A stretch of DNA of 31,871 nt from Minisyncoccota bacterium (GTDB taxonomy: Bacteria; Patescibacteriota; Minisyncoccia; Minisyncoccales; CG1-02-41-26): assembly GCA_028712605.1 (NCBI GenBank), contig JAQTPV010000004.1, forward strand, positions 1 through 31,871, given 5' to 3'. Positions 7,676 through 15,733 of the stretch are shown in pieces; the first letter of the stretch is position 1; every line of letters begins with the position of its first letter. A program made the position numbers and the translations under genes. The notes under the pieces were generated by a model that saw nothing but the letters and a program-made list of their open reading frames with translations, ran no database searches and was not told the DNA's origin.

Positions 7676-8441
7676 ATGGACCATAAAGATTTTGCTTTAC
7701 AATTTGCCAAAAAAGCAGGAAACATAATCAGGGAAAGTTTCGCTTTAGGGATTAAAAAGGAATGGAAAGTTGATGCCACTCCAGTTACAGAGGTGGATTT
7801 AGGCGTGAACAGGCTTTTGATTCAGCAGGTGAAAGAGTATTTTCCTGAAGGGGGTTTTGGGGGAAGAAGAGAATTATGAAAAAAGTAAGAATGATTTATG
7901 GGTTTTAGATCCCATTGATGGCACCATACCGTTTTCACACGGTTTACCTATTTGTGCTTTTTCCTTGGCTCGGGTAAGAGAGGGAGAGGTTATCTTGGGT
8001 GTGGCTTATGATCCATTTTCAGATCGTCTTTTGTTCGCCCAAAAGAATCAAGGAGCTTTTTTAAACAATCAAAGGATTTTTGTTTCTAAGGCCACTTCTT
8101 TGGAAAGGCAAGTGGTTGGTATTGAAACATGGAGTAAGGGCACATATTATACGAATTTGCCTTTTAGTGTGGCAGACGAAATGAGCAAGAAAGACATTAT
8201 CATCATTCATCTTTGCTCAATAGTTTACACCGCTATGTTAGTAGCGATTGGCGAGGTGGCTGGGGCCTATTTCGCCGGTAATACAGCCCATGATATAGCG
8301 GCGGTGAAGTTAATTGTAGAGGAGGCCGGCGGCAAAGTTACTGACCTTTTTGGCAACGGACAAAGTTATAGCAAGCCGATTAAGGGGGCTGTTATCTCCA
8401 ACGGTAATCTCCACGACTCCTTGCTGGCCTTTATACTTTAA
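7676..8441 (+). pseudogene. Inositol monophosphatase/HisN-type phosphatase, frameshifted
   Basis: Two overlapping frames together encode one inositol-monophosphatase-family protein. The first (7676-7879) carries FALQFAKKAGNIIRESF and the VTEVDLGVN metal-site helix, up to YFPEGGF. The second (from about 7857) continues LGEEENYEKSKNDLW, then the metal motif LDPIDGTIPFSHGLP, and ends with AHDIAAVKLIVEEAGGKVTD. Joining them as PEGGF-LGEEE gives the family's normal spacing and needs a 2-base deletion in the T run at 7854-7857, flanked by G runs. The glycine-proline-rich SHGLP loop resembles histidinol-phosphatase-type members. It is either a recent pseudogene or a homopolymer sequencing error. Confidence 0.8.
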
Positions 8442-8460
8442 TAGGCCATCTCTTCTTTAT

Positions 8461-9030
8461 ATGGCAAAATATTTGTTAATTTCGGGAAGCCCTCGCAAGG
8501 GGAATACCGACTTTGTTCTTTCCAGAATTTTTGAATCTATTGAGGGAGAAAAAGAGCTAATTTTTTTGCGGGATAAAAATATAGGGCATTGTATCGGCTG
8601 TTTGAGCTGTCATACGAAGCCCCAATGCGCGATAAATGACGATATGACTGAAATCCGCCAGAAAATGCTTAGTGCTGATATGATAATTATTGGAACCCCT
8701 AATTATTTTGACAACGTGAGCGGCTTGCTAAAAGATTTTATAGACAGAACGCACCCATTTTACAAGGCAGCATTATTAAAAGATAAAAAATTAATACTCA
8801 TTATGGTTGGTGGCGGCAAAGCCGAAGGATCCAAAGAATTTCTTGATGTGGTGATGTCGGGATTTGTTAAGTATTTGGGCCTTGATTTAATGGGCTCATA
8901 TTGTTTTCAAGCATTATATTCTAATGATTTAAGGCAAAATCCGGAATCCAATAAGCAGGTTGAAGAAATTATTAAAACGATCAAAATAGCCAGTCTTAAA
9001 GAAGGGCGAGAGGATCTAAATTTACCGTGA
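8461..9030 (+). CDS. NADPH-dependent FMN reductase / iron-sulfur flavoprotein-like
   Basis: A 189-residue flavodoxin-fold protein from ATG 8461. The FMN phosphate loop is SGSPRKGNTDFV near residue 9. CIGCLSCHTKPQCAINDDM near 46 is the cysteine-rich segment typical of multimeric flavodoxin/iron-sulfur flavoprotein relatives. GTPNYFDNVSGLLKDFIDR near 82 is the flavin-contacting loop. An upstream extension to 8350 overlaps the phosphatase gene and adds no conserved sequence. It probably reduces quinones or other electron acceptors in the cytosol; with rubrerythrin nearby, a redox-stress role is plausible but not shown. Confidence 0.82.
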   Translation: MAKYLLISGSPRKGNTDFVLSRIFESIEGEKELIFLRDKNIGHCIGCLSCHTKPQCAINDDMTEIRQKMLSADMIIIGTPNYFDNVSGLLKDFIDRTHPFYKAALLKDKKLILIMVGGGKAEGSKEFLDVVMSGFVKYLGLDLMGSYCFQALYSNDLRQNPESNKQVEEIIKTIKIASLKEGREDLNLP

Positions 9031-9063
9031 AAAATATAATTAAAGTATTAAAATTAACGATAT

Positions 9064-9381
9064 ATGCCAAAAATAAAAATCGGTTTATTGTTTGGAACCT
9101 TAGCTGGGATTATTGATTTAATCCCGATGATAATTCAAAAACTTTCTTGGGATGCTAATTTGTCAGCCCTTTCTTTTTGGATAGTGGCGGGTATTGTTAT
9201 CGCTGTTTCGGATATAAAAATAAAGGGGGCAGTAAAAGGAGTCGTTCTGTCGTTATTGCTATTAGTTCCGATAACCTTTTTGGTCGGATGGCAACAGCCA
9301 GCTAGCTTAATTCCGATGGTAGTCATGAATATTATCTTGGGTGCTGCGGCAGGCCTTTTAATAGAGAAATTTTCACAATAG
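9064..9381 (+). CDS. Small membrane protein, three to four helices
   Basis: A 105-residue protein, mostly hydrophobic, with membrane segments near residues 5-24, 34-50, 56-75 and 82-101. The last segment is glycine- and alanine-rich (IILGAAAGLLIEKF). It resembles many small uncharacterised membrane proteins, and I cannot name a family. No SD; ATG in an AT-rich context. It stands between a flavoprotein gene and a secreted-protein gene on the same strand. Confidence 0.6.
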   Translation: MPKIKIGLLFGTLAGIIDLIPMIIQKLSWDANLSALSFWIVAGIVIAVSDIKIKGAVKGVVLSLLLLVPITFLVGWQQPASLIPMVVMNIILGAAAGLLIEKFSQ

Positions 9382-9436
9382 AAAATTCGTTAGAGTTTAA
9401 AACTTAAAGGTCGGGTTCAAGAAAGAATAAACATTT

Positions 9437-10030
9437 ATGAAAAAAATCTTTTGGCTTCTTTTGCTTTTGATTATTTTAATCCTGGCGGGAATGGTTTATT
9501 ATTTTTCTCTGCCTGGTTCTCCGAGAGAGGGGCGTTCTCCACAACCAATAATTTATTGGCTTTTTGCGGAACGCAGTGATAATGTGCCCGACGGTACGTC
9601 TATCGCTGGTGGGACTAGCGATGTCAAACTGTTTGATTTTACTATTACCAATACCACTACGAGCAATGATTTTTCTATAAACTCCGCTTCTTTTTTCGTT
9701 TTCGCATCTGGGCCAGCGCCGACTGGAGTATTGTCTAATGTACGTTTGGTGCAAAATGGCACTATTATTATGGCCACTAGCACCCTTCCTTTTGGCGCCA
9801 TTACTGTGGCAATTAATGACTTTGTTATCCCAGCAGCTGGTAATGGAAAAATTAGCCTGTACGCTGATGTGATGCCTGTTGCCTCCAGTACTGATTTGAG
9901 CATTAATTTAGTTGATCTAAGAGCAACAGATGTTAACCATTTCAGGTACCCAGTTGCTCGCTTAAGCGATGGCCAACCGCTAAGCTCTCTATCCCCATTG
10001 CACTCGGCGTTGTTTAATATAGTCCCCTAA
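9437..10030 (+). CDS. Secreted or membrane-anchored beta-rich surface protein
   Basis: A 197-residue protein with an N-terminal KK followed by a 20-residue hydrophobic helix, with no obvious cleavage motif, so it is likely a signal anchor. The rest is Ser/Thr/Asn-rich and has alternating strand patterns (VKLFDFTITNTT, FSINSASFFVF, ISLYADVMPV), as in extracellular beta-sandwich domains of surface proteins. From memory, this TITNTT/NLVDLRATD style resembles repeats in large Patescibacteria surface proteins; here there is one unit. Partner and function are unknown. A hairpin terminator follows. Confidence 0.6.
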   Translation: MKKIFWLLLLLIILILAGMVYYFSLPGSPREGRSPQPIIYWLFAERSDNVPDGTSIAGGTSDVKLFDFTITNTTTSNDFSINSASFFVFASGPAPTGVLSNVRLVQNGTIIMATSTLPFGAITVAINDFVIPAAGNGKISLYADVMPVASSTDLSINLVDLRATDVNHFRYPVARLSDGQPLSSLSPLHSALFNIVP

Positions 10031-10059
10031 CTATTTTGGAGATATTTTTAAATTTGAGT

Positions 10060-10096
10060 CGCCCCTGAGCTCGTCGTTCGGGGGCGGTTGGTTTTC
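10060..10096 (+). terminator. Probable terminator
   Basis: CGCCCC (10060-10065) pairs with GGGGCG (10081-10086), extended by T-G, G-C and A-T pairs toward the loop, followed by the T-rich GTTGGTTTTC. The T tract is interrupted, so strength is uncertain. Confidence 0.55.
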
Positions 10097-10116
10097 AGAG
10101 GGTTTTTTGGTAAAAT

Positions 10117-10446
10117 ATGAATATGATTATCAAATATGCCCAGACGAATAAAAAAGAGCGGGGGCCGATGAAGATTGCCGAGTACAAAATTAACCCGAAT
10201 TTCAGCGGAGCCTTAATTGAAATAAACGGCGACCACGGGAAGGTTAAGTGCTTAAATGAAGATAGGGTTTATTTTATTTTAGAGGGGGCTGGTAAATTTT
10301 TAATCAATGATAAAGAAGAAGTAGCTAGCCCAAACGACTTGGTTTTTGTGCCCAAAAATACTCCTTATAATATCATCGGCAAACTAAAACTTTTTCTAGT
10401 TTGCTCACCGGAATTTAAACCGGGTGATGATATTGAATTGGAATAA
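10117..10446 (+). CDS. Small cupin-domain protein
   Basis: A 109-residue single-domain cupin. The barrel is recognisable from RVYFILEGAGKFLINDKEEVASPNDLVFVPKNTPYNI, with the GxGxF turn and the P-x-N/D-x-(V)-x-(I)P spacing of cupin motifs 1 and 2. The canonical metal-binding His pair of motif 1 is absent, so metal binding is doubtful. Seven bases separate it from rubrerythrin, so the two likely share a transcript. Function is unknown; a ligand-binding or sugar-modifying role is possible. Confidence 0.75.
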   Translation: MNMIIKYAQTNKKERGPMKIAEYKINPNFSGALIEINGDHGKVKCLNEDRVYFILEGAGKFLINDKEEVASPNDLVFVPKNTPYNIIGKLKLFLVCSPEFKPGDDIELE

Positions 10447-10453
10447 ATAACAT

Positions 10454-11014
10454 ATGACAAAAAAATCACATCAAAATCTATTAAAGGCTATTGCCGGCGA
10501 GTCAATGGCCAGAAACAAATACACATACTATGCTGCCATCGCGATGAAAGAGGATTTGGTTTGGATTGCTAGGGTTTTTGAAGAAACAGCAGAAAATGAA
10601 CGGGCGCACGCCAAAGAGGAATTAGAAAAAATTACAGAGCTAACGGAAATGACCAATACCTACGATATCCACCCGTTAGCTGGCACATTGCAGAATTTGA
10701 GGAATGCGGCGGCGGGCGAAAAGTATGAGTGGGGTACAATGTATCCTGATTTTGAAAAGGCGGCCCGAGAAGAGGGTGAAAATGAAATCGCTGATCTCTT
10801 TAAGGAAATCAGCGAGGTTGAAGAGAAACACGAGGAAAGATACAATATTTTAGCTGATAGATTGGCAAAAGGCACCTTGCATCAGAGCGAAACTGAAATT
10901 GAATGGAAGTGTTTGAATTGCGGCTATATTCACAAAGGAACCTCTGCTCCCGAGAAATGTCCGGTCTGCAAAAAGCCACAGGGTTGGTATATGGGTTTGG
11001 GTATCGTTAGATAA
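10454..11014 (+). CDS. rbr: Rubrerythrin
   Basis: A 186-residue rubrerythrin, a cytosolic di-iron peroxidase that detoxifies hydrogen peroxide in anaerobes. The four-helix ferritin-like domain carries the expected ligands E16, E49/H52 (ENERAH), E89 (GEKYEW) and E123/H126 (EVEEKH). The C-terminal rubredoxin domain has WKCLNCGYIHKG and KCPVCKKPQGWY, giving the four cysteines for one iron. Length and domain order are normal. The gene follows the cupin gene, and the flavoprotein upstream could supply electrons. No SD. Confidence 0.93.
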   Translation: MTKKSHQNLLKAIAGESMARNKYTYYAAIAMKEDLVWIARVFEETAENERAHAKEELEKITELTEMTNTYDIHPLAGTLQNLRNAAAGEKYEWGTMYPDFEKAAREEGENEIADLFKEISEVEEKHEERYNILADRLAKGTLHQSETEIEWKCLNCGYIHKGTSAPEKCPVCKKPQGWYMGLGIVR

Positions 11015-11047
11015 TTTTTTTAGGAGGTCGTTCTTATTTTTGGGGCT

Positions 11048-11749
11048 ATGGATTATTTTGAGGGGATAAAAAAAGTATACTTGAGGCATCGATTCTGGAT
11101 TTTATTGGCTTTGTCTGCCTTAGTTCTTTTTCTTATTTTTTTACCGATCTTATTTTTAACCCCTGTTTCTCAAATCTTTACTCATCCAGAGAGCATTAAA
11201 TCTTTCATTCTTTCCTATGAAAAATGGGCAATACTCGTTTATGTTTTATTAAGCATTGCTGTGGTGATAGCCCCGCCTATTCCCAATGATATCGTTCCAA
11301 TTGTTGGCGGAATAGTTTTTGGCTTTTGGACAGCTTTATTATTTGGACTCGGCGCCCGTTTAATCGGATCAAGTATAAACTATTTTCTGGGAGATAAAAT
11401 TAGGAAGGGCGCTTATTTAAAATTGGTTAGCCGCGAAGATAGGGAGAAGCTAAAGAAATATACCGCAAAAATTGGTTGGCCAACAGTTTTTATATCCCGT
11501 TTTTTACCCAGTACCGATACAGATTTAATCGCCTATATCGCCGGTATCGCCAAAATGAAATATGGACCGTTTATAGTAGCTTCTTTTTTAGGAATGTTGC
11601 TACCGGTTTCTGCTACTATTTTTGTTGGCGCGTCATTATTAAAAAGCGAATGCCTCTTTTTTATTTTAGCCGCTTTTTATATCATAGGCATGCTGTTTGC
11701 GCCTCAAATAATTAAAAAATTTTCCGGATTTAAAGGTTTCAACAATTAG
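11048..11749 (+). CDS. VTT/DedA-type (TVP38/TMEM64) membrane protein
   Basis: A 233-residue polytopic membrane protein of the VTT (SNARE-associated, DedA/TVP38) type, some members of which move lipids across membranes. Hydrophobic segments are near 17-42, 58-90, 95-112, 150-185 and 195-220. The core PPIPNDIVPIVGGIVFGF near residue 78, the GARLIGSSINYFLGDKIRK loop and FISRFLPSTDTDLIAYIAGIAKM match the two re-entrant loops of the family, with an Arg-Pro pair before the second. A perfect AGGAGGT lies at 11022-11028, too far from ATG 11048 but 7 bases before an in-frame ATT at 11036. The start is therefore uncertain by four codons. Confidence 0.8.
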   Translation: MDYFEGIKKVYLRHRFWILLALSALVLFLIFLPILFLTPVSQIFTHPESIKSFILSYEKWAILVYVLLSIAVVIAPPIPNDIVPIVGGIVFGFWTALLFGLGARLIGSSINYFLGDKIRKGAYLKLVSREDREKLKKYTAKIGWPTVFISRFLPSTDTDLIAYIAGIAKMKYGPFIVASFLGMLLPVSATIFVGASLLKSECLFFILAAFYIIGMLFAPQIIKKFSGFKGFNN

Positions 11750-11758
11750 TTTCATAAT

Positions 11759-12340
11759 ATGGCGTTAAATGATATTGAAATTGAAATACAAGTAAGCATG
11801 TCAGATACTAAACCCTTAGTGGAGTTTTTAGAAAAGAGCGGGGAGTCTAGAGGCGAGAAGCACCAAATAGACGAATACTTTACTCCGGCCCATCGGGATT
11901 TTTTGGCTGTCCGTCCAGCAGCCGAATGGTTAAGGCTTCGTGATACTGACGGCCGATATTCTTTTAATTATAAGAATTGGTACTTTGATGGTTCAGGTCG
12001 CAGTCATCATTGTGATGAATACGAAACCAAGATTGAGGACTTAAAGAGCGCCAGAAAAATTTTAATGGCCTTGAACTTGAAATCGCTGGTGGTTGTAGAT
12101 AAAATAAGGAAGATTTGGACTTATCAGGACTATGAGGTGGCTTTAGATAGAGTGAAAGGGGCTGGCGATTTTGTGGAGATTGAATATATCGGCCAAGACG
12201 AGTTTGTTGATCCAGCTAAGGTGTCCGAGGAGATGATAAATTTTTTGAAAGATTTTAATTGCGGGCCGATAAAGAGACATTATGGCGGCTATCCTTTCCT
12301 TTTAATGTTCCCCAATGAGGTGAAGTGGGAAGTTCAGTGA
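11759..12340 (+). CDS. CYTH-domain protein (CyaB/ThTPase-like)
   Basis: A 193-residue CYTH protein, a tunnel-shaped barrel that binds triphosphates and divalent metal; relatives are class IV adenylate cyclases and thiamine triphosphatases. Seen are the N-terminal EIEIQV (E7, E9; Q11 where most members have Lys), EWLRLRDTDGRYSFNYK with the phosphate-binding Arg/Lys, DEYETKIED, VVDKIRKIWTYQDYEVALDRVKGAGDFVEIEYI, and a C-terminal GGYPFLLM. The Q11 substitution is unusual. A ~190-residue length fits CyaB-like members. It lies 9 bases after the VTT gene, and the ABC ATPase starts 14 bases downstream. Confidence 0.82.
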   Translation: MALNDIEIEIQVSMSDTKPLVEFLEKSGESRGEKHQIDEYFTPAHRDFLAVRPAAEWLRLRDTDGRYSFNYKNWYFDGSGRSHHCDEYETKIEDLKSARKILMALNLKSLVVVDKIRKIWTYQDYEVALDRVKGAGDFVEIEYIGQDEFVDPAKVSEEMINFLKDFNCGPIKRHYGGYPFLLMFPNEVKWEVQ

Positions 12341-12354
12341 TAGGTTATAAAATA

Positions 12355-13143
12355 ATGAACATTATTGAGGCACAAAATTTAACTAAAAGATTCGGGGAGT
12401 TGGTGGCGGTTGATAGCGTGTCCTTTGGGGTGGAGAAGGGCGAGCTTTTTGCTTTTTTGGGGCCTAATGGCGCCGGCAAAAGCACAACCATTAAAATGTT
12501 GACTACCTTGCTTACACCCACAAGCGGAAAGATTACTTTAAATGGTTATGATCCTATAGAAAATCCTGATGAGGTTCGCCATTCCTTTGGGATTGTTTTT
12601 CAAGACCCCAGCCTAGATGATGAACTTACGGCCTACGAAAATATGGATTTTCATGGTGTTCTATATGGTATACCCAGAAAGGAACGTCAGGTCAGGATTG
12701 AGCAGTTGCTTAAGTTTGTAGAACTGTGGGACAGGAAAAAAGATTTTGTAAAACATTTTTCAGGCGGTATGAAGCGGCGGCTAGAAATCGCCAGAGGTCT
12801 TTTGCATCACCCCCAAATTTTATTCTTAGATGAGCCCACTTTGGGTTTGGATCCGCAAACTCGTAATCACATTTGGAGCTACATTAAGGATTTAAGCGAA
12901 AAAGAACAGATGACCATTTTTTTCACGACCCATTATATGCAGGAAGCAGAAAGAGTGGCTGACAGAGTGGCCGTTATTGATCATGGCGTAATTGTGGCCC
13001 AAGGCACCCCTGACCAACTGAAACAACAAACAGGTGCCCAATCCTTAGAAGATGCCTTTTTAGACCTAACTGGCCACGCTATTCGTGAGGAAACCGCTGA
13101 TAATTGGGAACGGGTGAGAAGGATGAGGGGCGTAAGACGTTAA
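12355..13143 (+). CDS. ABC transporter ATP-binding protein (DrrA-type)
   Basis: A 262-residue ATPase that powers the adjacent ABC-2 permease. Walker A is GPNGAGKST (residues 36-44), the Q-loop is VFQDPSLDDEL, the signature is FSGGMKRRLEIARGL, Walker B is ILFLDEPTLGLD, and the H-loop is FTTHYM. The pattern and C-terminal tail fit daunorubicin-resistance (DrrA/CcmA) type exporters. ATG 12355 is chosen; an upstream in-frame start at 12325 overlaps the CYTH gene and lacks homology. Exported substrate unknown. Confidence 0.92.
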   Translation: MNIIEAQNLTKRFGELVAVDSVSFGVEKGELFAFLGPNGAGKSTTIKMLTTLLTPTSGKITLNGYDPIENPDEVRHSFGIVFQDPSLDDELTAYENMDFHGVLYGIPRKERQVRIEQLLKFVELWDRKKDFVKHFSGGMKRRLEIARGLLHHPQILFLDEPTLGLDPQTRNHIWSYIKDLSEKEQMTIFFTTHYMQEAERVADRVAVIDHGVIVAQGTPDQLKQQTGAQSLEDAFLDLTGHAIREETADNWERVRRMRGVRR

Positions 13144-13156
13144 TTCGCAATAAAGT

Positions 13157-13903
13157 ATGCGTACTATTTATATTTTATGGTTACGACAAATTAAAAGGTA
13201 CTATAGATCAAAGTCTCGTATTATTGGTTCTTTGGGCCAGCCTCTATTGTTTTTGCTGGCTTTTGGTTTTGGCTTTGGCCCCATCTTTCAAAAGGCTGGG
13301 CAGGGTAATTATTTGCAATTTTTAACGCCAGGTATTATAGCCATGAGTATCATTTTTTCCGCTATCTTTTCCGGCATTGAAATCATCTTTGATCGCCAAT
13401 TCGGCTTTTTAAAGGAAACCTTAGCAGCCCCTGTTTCCAGGGTTAGCATTATGATTGGCCGTACTTTGGGTGGGGCAACAGTATCTACCATGCAAGGTTT
13501 AATTGTCATTGGCATTTCCATGTTAGTTGGTTTCCGCTTTAACAGTCTGCTATCATTGCTTTTGGCTTTATTGTTTATGTTGCTGATAGCGCTTTTATTT
13601 ACTGCCTTAGGCACCGCTATCGGCTCTTTAATGCAGGATTTTCACGGTTTTCAGCTTATTGTTAATTTTTTGATTATGCCCCTTTATTTTTTATCAGGGG
13701 CAATTTTCCCTTTGCAGGGCCTGCCCAAAACTTTAACCACTTTAGCCACTATTAACCCATTATCATACGGCGTTGACGGCTTAAGGGGTGCTTTGCTGGG
13801 TACGGCCCACTTCGGTTTACTTATTGACTTTTCGGTTTTATCGGGCCTTTCTTTGATTGTGATCATGATTGGGGCTTATTTGTTTTCTAAAGTCCAAATC
13901 TAA
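13157..13903 (+). CDS. ABC-2 type transporter permease
   Basis: A 248-residue membrane permease, the expected partner of the ATPase 13 bases upstream. Six hydrophobic segments are visible, at about 24-42, 58-80, 105-126, 132-158, 165-190 and 222-243. The family motif RQFGFLKETLAAPVSR near 80, and the late segment IMPLYFLSGAIFPLQGLPKTL ... INPLSYGVDGLRG, are characteristic of ABC-2 exporters. The stop TAA overlaps the next ATG (TAATG), so it is coupled to the metallo-beta-lactamase-fold gene. Confidence 0.9.
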   Translation: MRTIYILWLRQIKRYYRSKSRIIGSLGQPLLFLLAFGFGFGPIFQKAGQGNYLQFLTPGIIAMSIIFSAIFSGIEIIFDRQFGFLKETLAAPVSRVSIMIGRTLGGATVSTMQGLIVIGISMLVGFRFNSLLSLLLALLFMLLIALLFTALGTAIGSLMQDFHGFQLIVNFLIMPLYFLSGAIFPLQGLPKTLTTLATINPLSYGVDGLRGALLGTAHFGLLIDFSVLSGLSLIVIMIGAYLFSKVQI

Positions 13904-14667
13904 TGATGGATAAATTCTCTTTAACTGTTTTGGGAGGGGGCTGGGCAGTGCCTACTAAAAAAACTAACCCAGCTGGTTTTTTGGTGGAAGCTGGCGATAA
14001 GAAAATTTTAATGGATGCTGGCTTTGGTATTTTGCGCCGGATGGTTGATTTTGGTTTTGACTTTCAGGATATTGATAAAGTTTTTGTTTCCCATTTTCAT
14101 GCTGATCATTGTTGCGATGCTTTTGGTCTAATTTTTAGCCGGAACTGTAACGACTTTCGCTATCAAAGGCCGCATAAGAAAGTTTTATTGATCGGGCCCA
14201 AAGGAACAGAAAAGAATTTTAAAATATGGAGAGGGATTTTTTGGCCAGAACCAAACGAATCCTACCCAGTGGATTTTAAAGAGGGGGCAGGAAAAATGAA
14301 GCTGGGTTCTGTTAAGATCCAAACATTTTCGGTTCAACATGTGCCGTGGTTTCAGTCTTTGGGTATCATTATTGAATTTAATAACAAGAAGTTAGTTTAC
14401 ACAGGCGACATTGGTTCAAGGCACAATCTGCAGGACTTAGCCCAGAAGGCCCAGAATGCTGATTTGCTAATAATTGAGGCTTCAGTTGCTAAGCCCCAGC
14501 TGAATCATTTTACCTTACAGCAGGTAAAAGAATTAGTAGAGAAAGCCTTGGTCAAGAAAGCCTTGATTGTGCACGTCTCGCCGTCTATATTCAAGAGCGT
14601 AGAGAGGTTTTGTCGGAAAGAGCCAAAATTTGTTTTATCTACCGACGGCTTGAGAATCAAAATTTAA
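13903..14667 (+). CDS. Metallo-beta-lactamase-fold hydrolase (RNase Z-like)
   Basis: A 254-residue MBL-fold hydrolase. Zinc ligands are in VSHFHADHCCD (HxHxDH) near residue 63, with a further His in FSVQHVPWF, an Asp in VYTGDIGS, and a distal His in LIVHVSPS. The GGGWAVPT start and the late His fit the RNase Z/ElaC-like branch, but the tRNA-binding exosite arm is not clear, so a nuclease call would be a guess. Translation is coupled to the permease by a TAATG overlap. Confidence 0.8.
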   Translation: MMDKFSLTVLGGGWAVPTKKTNPAGFLVEAGDKKILMDAGFGILRRMVDFGFDFQDIDKVFVSHFHADHCCDAFGLIFSRNCNDFRYQRPHKKVLLIGPKGTEKNFKIWRGIFWPEPNESYPVDFKEGAGKMKLGSVKIQTFSVQHVPWFQSLGIIIEFNNKKLVYTGDIGSRHNLQDLAQKAQNADLLIIEASVAKPQLNHFTLQQVKELVEKALVKKALIVHVSPSIFKSVERFCRKEPKFVLSTDGLRIKI

Positions 14668-14671
14668 TGGT

Positions 14672-15655
14672 ATGGAATACCAAGACCGTATTTTTGGAGA
14701 ATGTAATATTGAGGAGCCAGTCATCGTTGAGCTTATAGGAAGCCCTGCCTTACAGAGATTAAGAAAGATAGACCAGATGGGTTATCAAGAGCCATATTTC
14801 CCAGGTTCAGCCCACAGTCGTTTTGAACATTCGGTGGGCGTTTTTCTTTGGCTTAAGAGACATGGGTCAAGTATTGAAGAGCAAATAGCTGGTTTAATCC
14901 ACGATGTTTCACATGGAGCCTTTTCTCATTGCCTTGATTATGTCTTAGCCCAAGGGGCAGAGCAGCATCAGCGTTATCAAGATGATATTTTGGCTGATTT
15001 TGTGAAAAAGTCAGAAATCGCTGGTATTGTCAAAAGATACGGTTTAGATTTAAATTATATTTTAGATGAAAACCATTTTCCTTTGAAAGAGAGGCCCTTG
15101 CCTGATTTGTGTGCCGATAGAATTGACTATTCTATCAGAGACGCTTTGTGTGCTAGTGAGCTTGACCGCGATGGGCTTCAAGAGATTTTGGATAATTTGG
15201 TGGTGGAAGGGAACCAATGGGTTTTTAGGCATTCTCAAGCAGCTCAAGAATATGCGAGGTTGTTTTCAAAGTTAAATGAAGTTTATTATTCGGGTCTTAT
15301 TTCAGCTGTTATGTTTAAAACTGTTGGCGATTATTTACTTTACGCCTTGCAAAAAGATTATATTATCCCGGAGGACCTTTTTACTACCGATGAGGAAGTA
15401 CTTACTAAAATTAACCAGCATTTGTTTAGCGATACTTCATTACAGCTTTTGTTTGATAGGATGAATAACAGGGTAGCTTTTCGTAACGACCCGAATAATT
15501 TTGATGTTGAGTTGGTTTGTAAGTCCCGTTCAGTTGACCCTTGGTGTTATTATCAAGGAAAATTACAGAAGGTTTCTGACGTCAACAAAGAGTGGGGGAT
15601 TATACTTGCTCACGAGCTAAAGCCCAAGCATTATTTTTTAAAGTTTGACAAATAG
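14672..15655 (+). CDS. HD-domain phosphohydrolase (dGTPase-like)
   Basis: A 327-residue HD-domain metal-dependent phosphohydrolase. Ligand-rich segments are SAHSRFEHSVGVFLW (first His), AGLIHDVSHGAFSHCLD (the HD pair plus a second His) and LPDLCADRIDYSIRDAL (late Asp). This arrangement fits YdhJ/dGTPase-like proteins that cleave nucleotides. It starts four bases after the MBL gene, so the two likely form one transcript with the ABC genes. A consensus promoter for the next gene overlaps its last codons. Confidence 0.85.
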   Translation: MEYQDRIFGECNIEEPVIVELIGSPALQRLRKIDQMGYQEPYFPGSAHSRFEHSVGVFLWLKRHGSSIEEQIAGLIHDVSHGAFSHCLDYVLAQGAEQHQRYQDDILADFVKKSEIAGIVKRYGLDLNYILDENHFPLKERPLPDLCADRIDYSIRDALCASELDRDGLQEILDNLVVEGNQWVFRHSQAAQEYARLFSKLNEVYYSGLISAVMFKTVGDYLLYALQKDYIIPEDLFTTDEEVLTKINQHLFSDTSLQLLFDRMNNRVAFRNDPNNFDVELVCKSRSVDPWCYYQGKLQKVSDVNKEWGIILAHELKPKHYFLKFDK

Positions 15656-15673
15656 TACGGTTGATGTTATAGT
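15645..15673 (+). promoter_or_regulatory. Consensus promoter for the small secreted-protein gene
   Basis: TTGACA at 15645-15650, a 17-base spacer and TATAGT at 15668-15673, overlapping the 3' end of the HD gene. It predicts a transcript start near 15680 and, with the terminator at 15929-15957, an RNA of about 280 bases. Confidence 0.8.
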
Positions 15674-15733
15674 GCTTTTGTTTCTTTTATAGGAAAGGCA
15701 AGGGTGAGAAGCAAATATCAGAGAGGTACCAGT

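Noticed and set aside
7852..7858. GGGTTTT as a programmed -1 frameshift site in the phosphatase gene
   Set aside because: It fits a slippery heptamer in the zero frame, but a -1 shift leads into the wrong frame; the continuation needs +1 or -2.
9476..9903. Minus-strand frames of 92 and 116 codons across the surface-protein gene
   Set aside because: Antisense shadows without start signals; the plus-strand gene has a membrane helix and a terminator.
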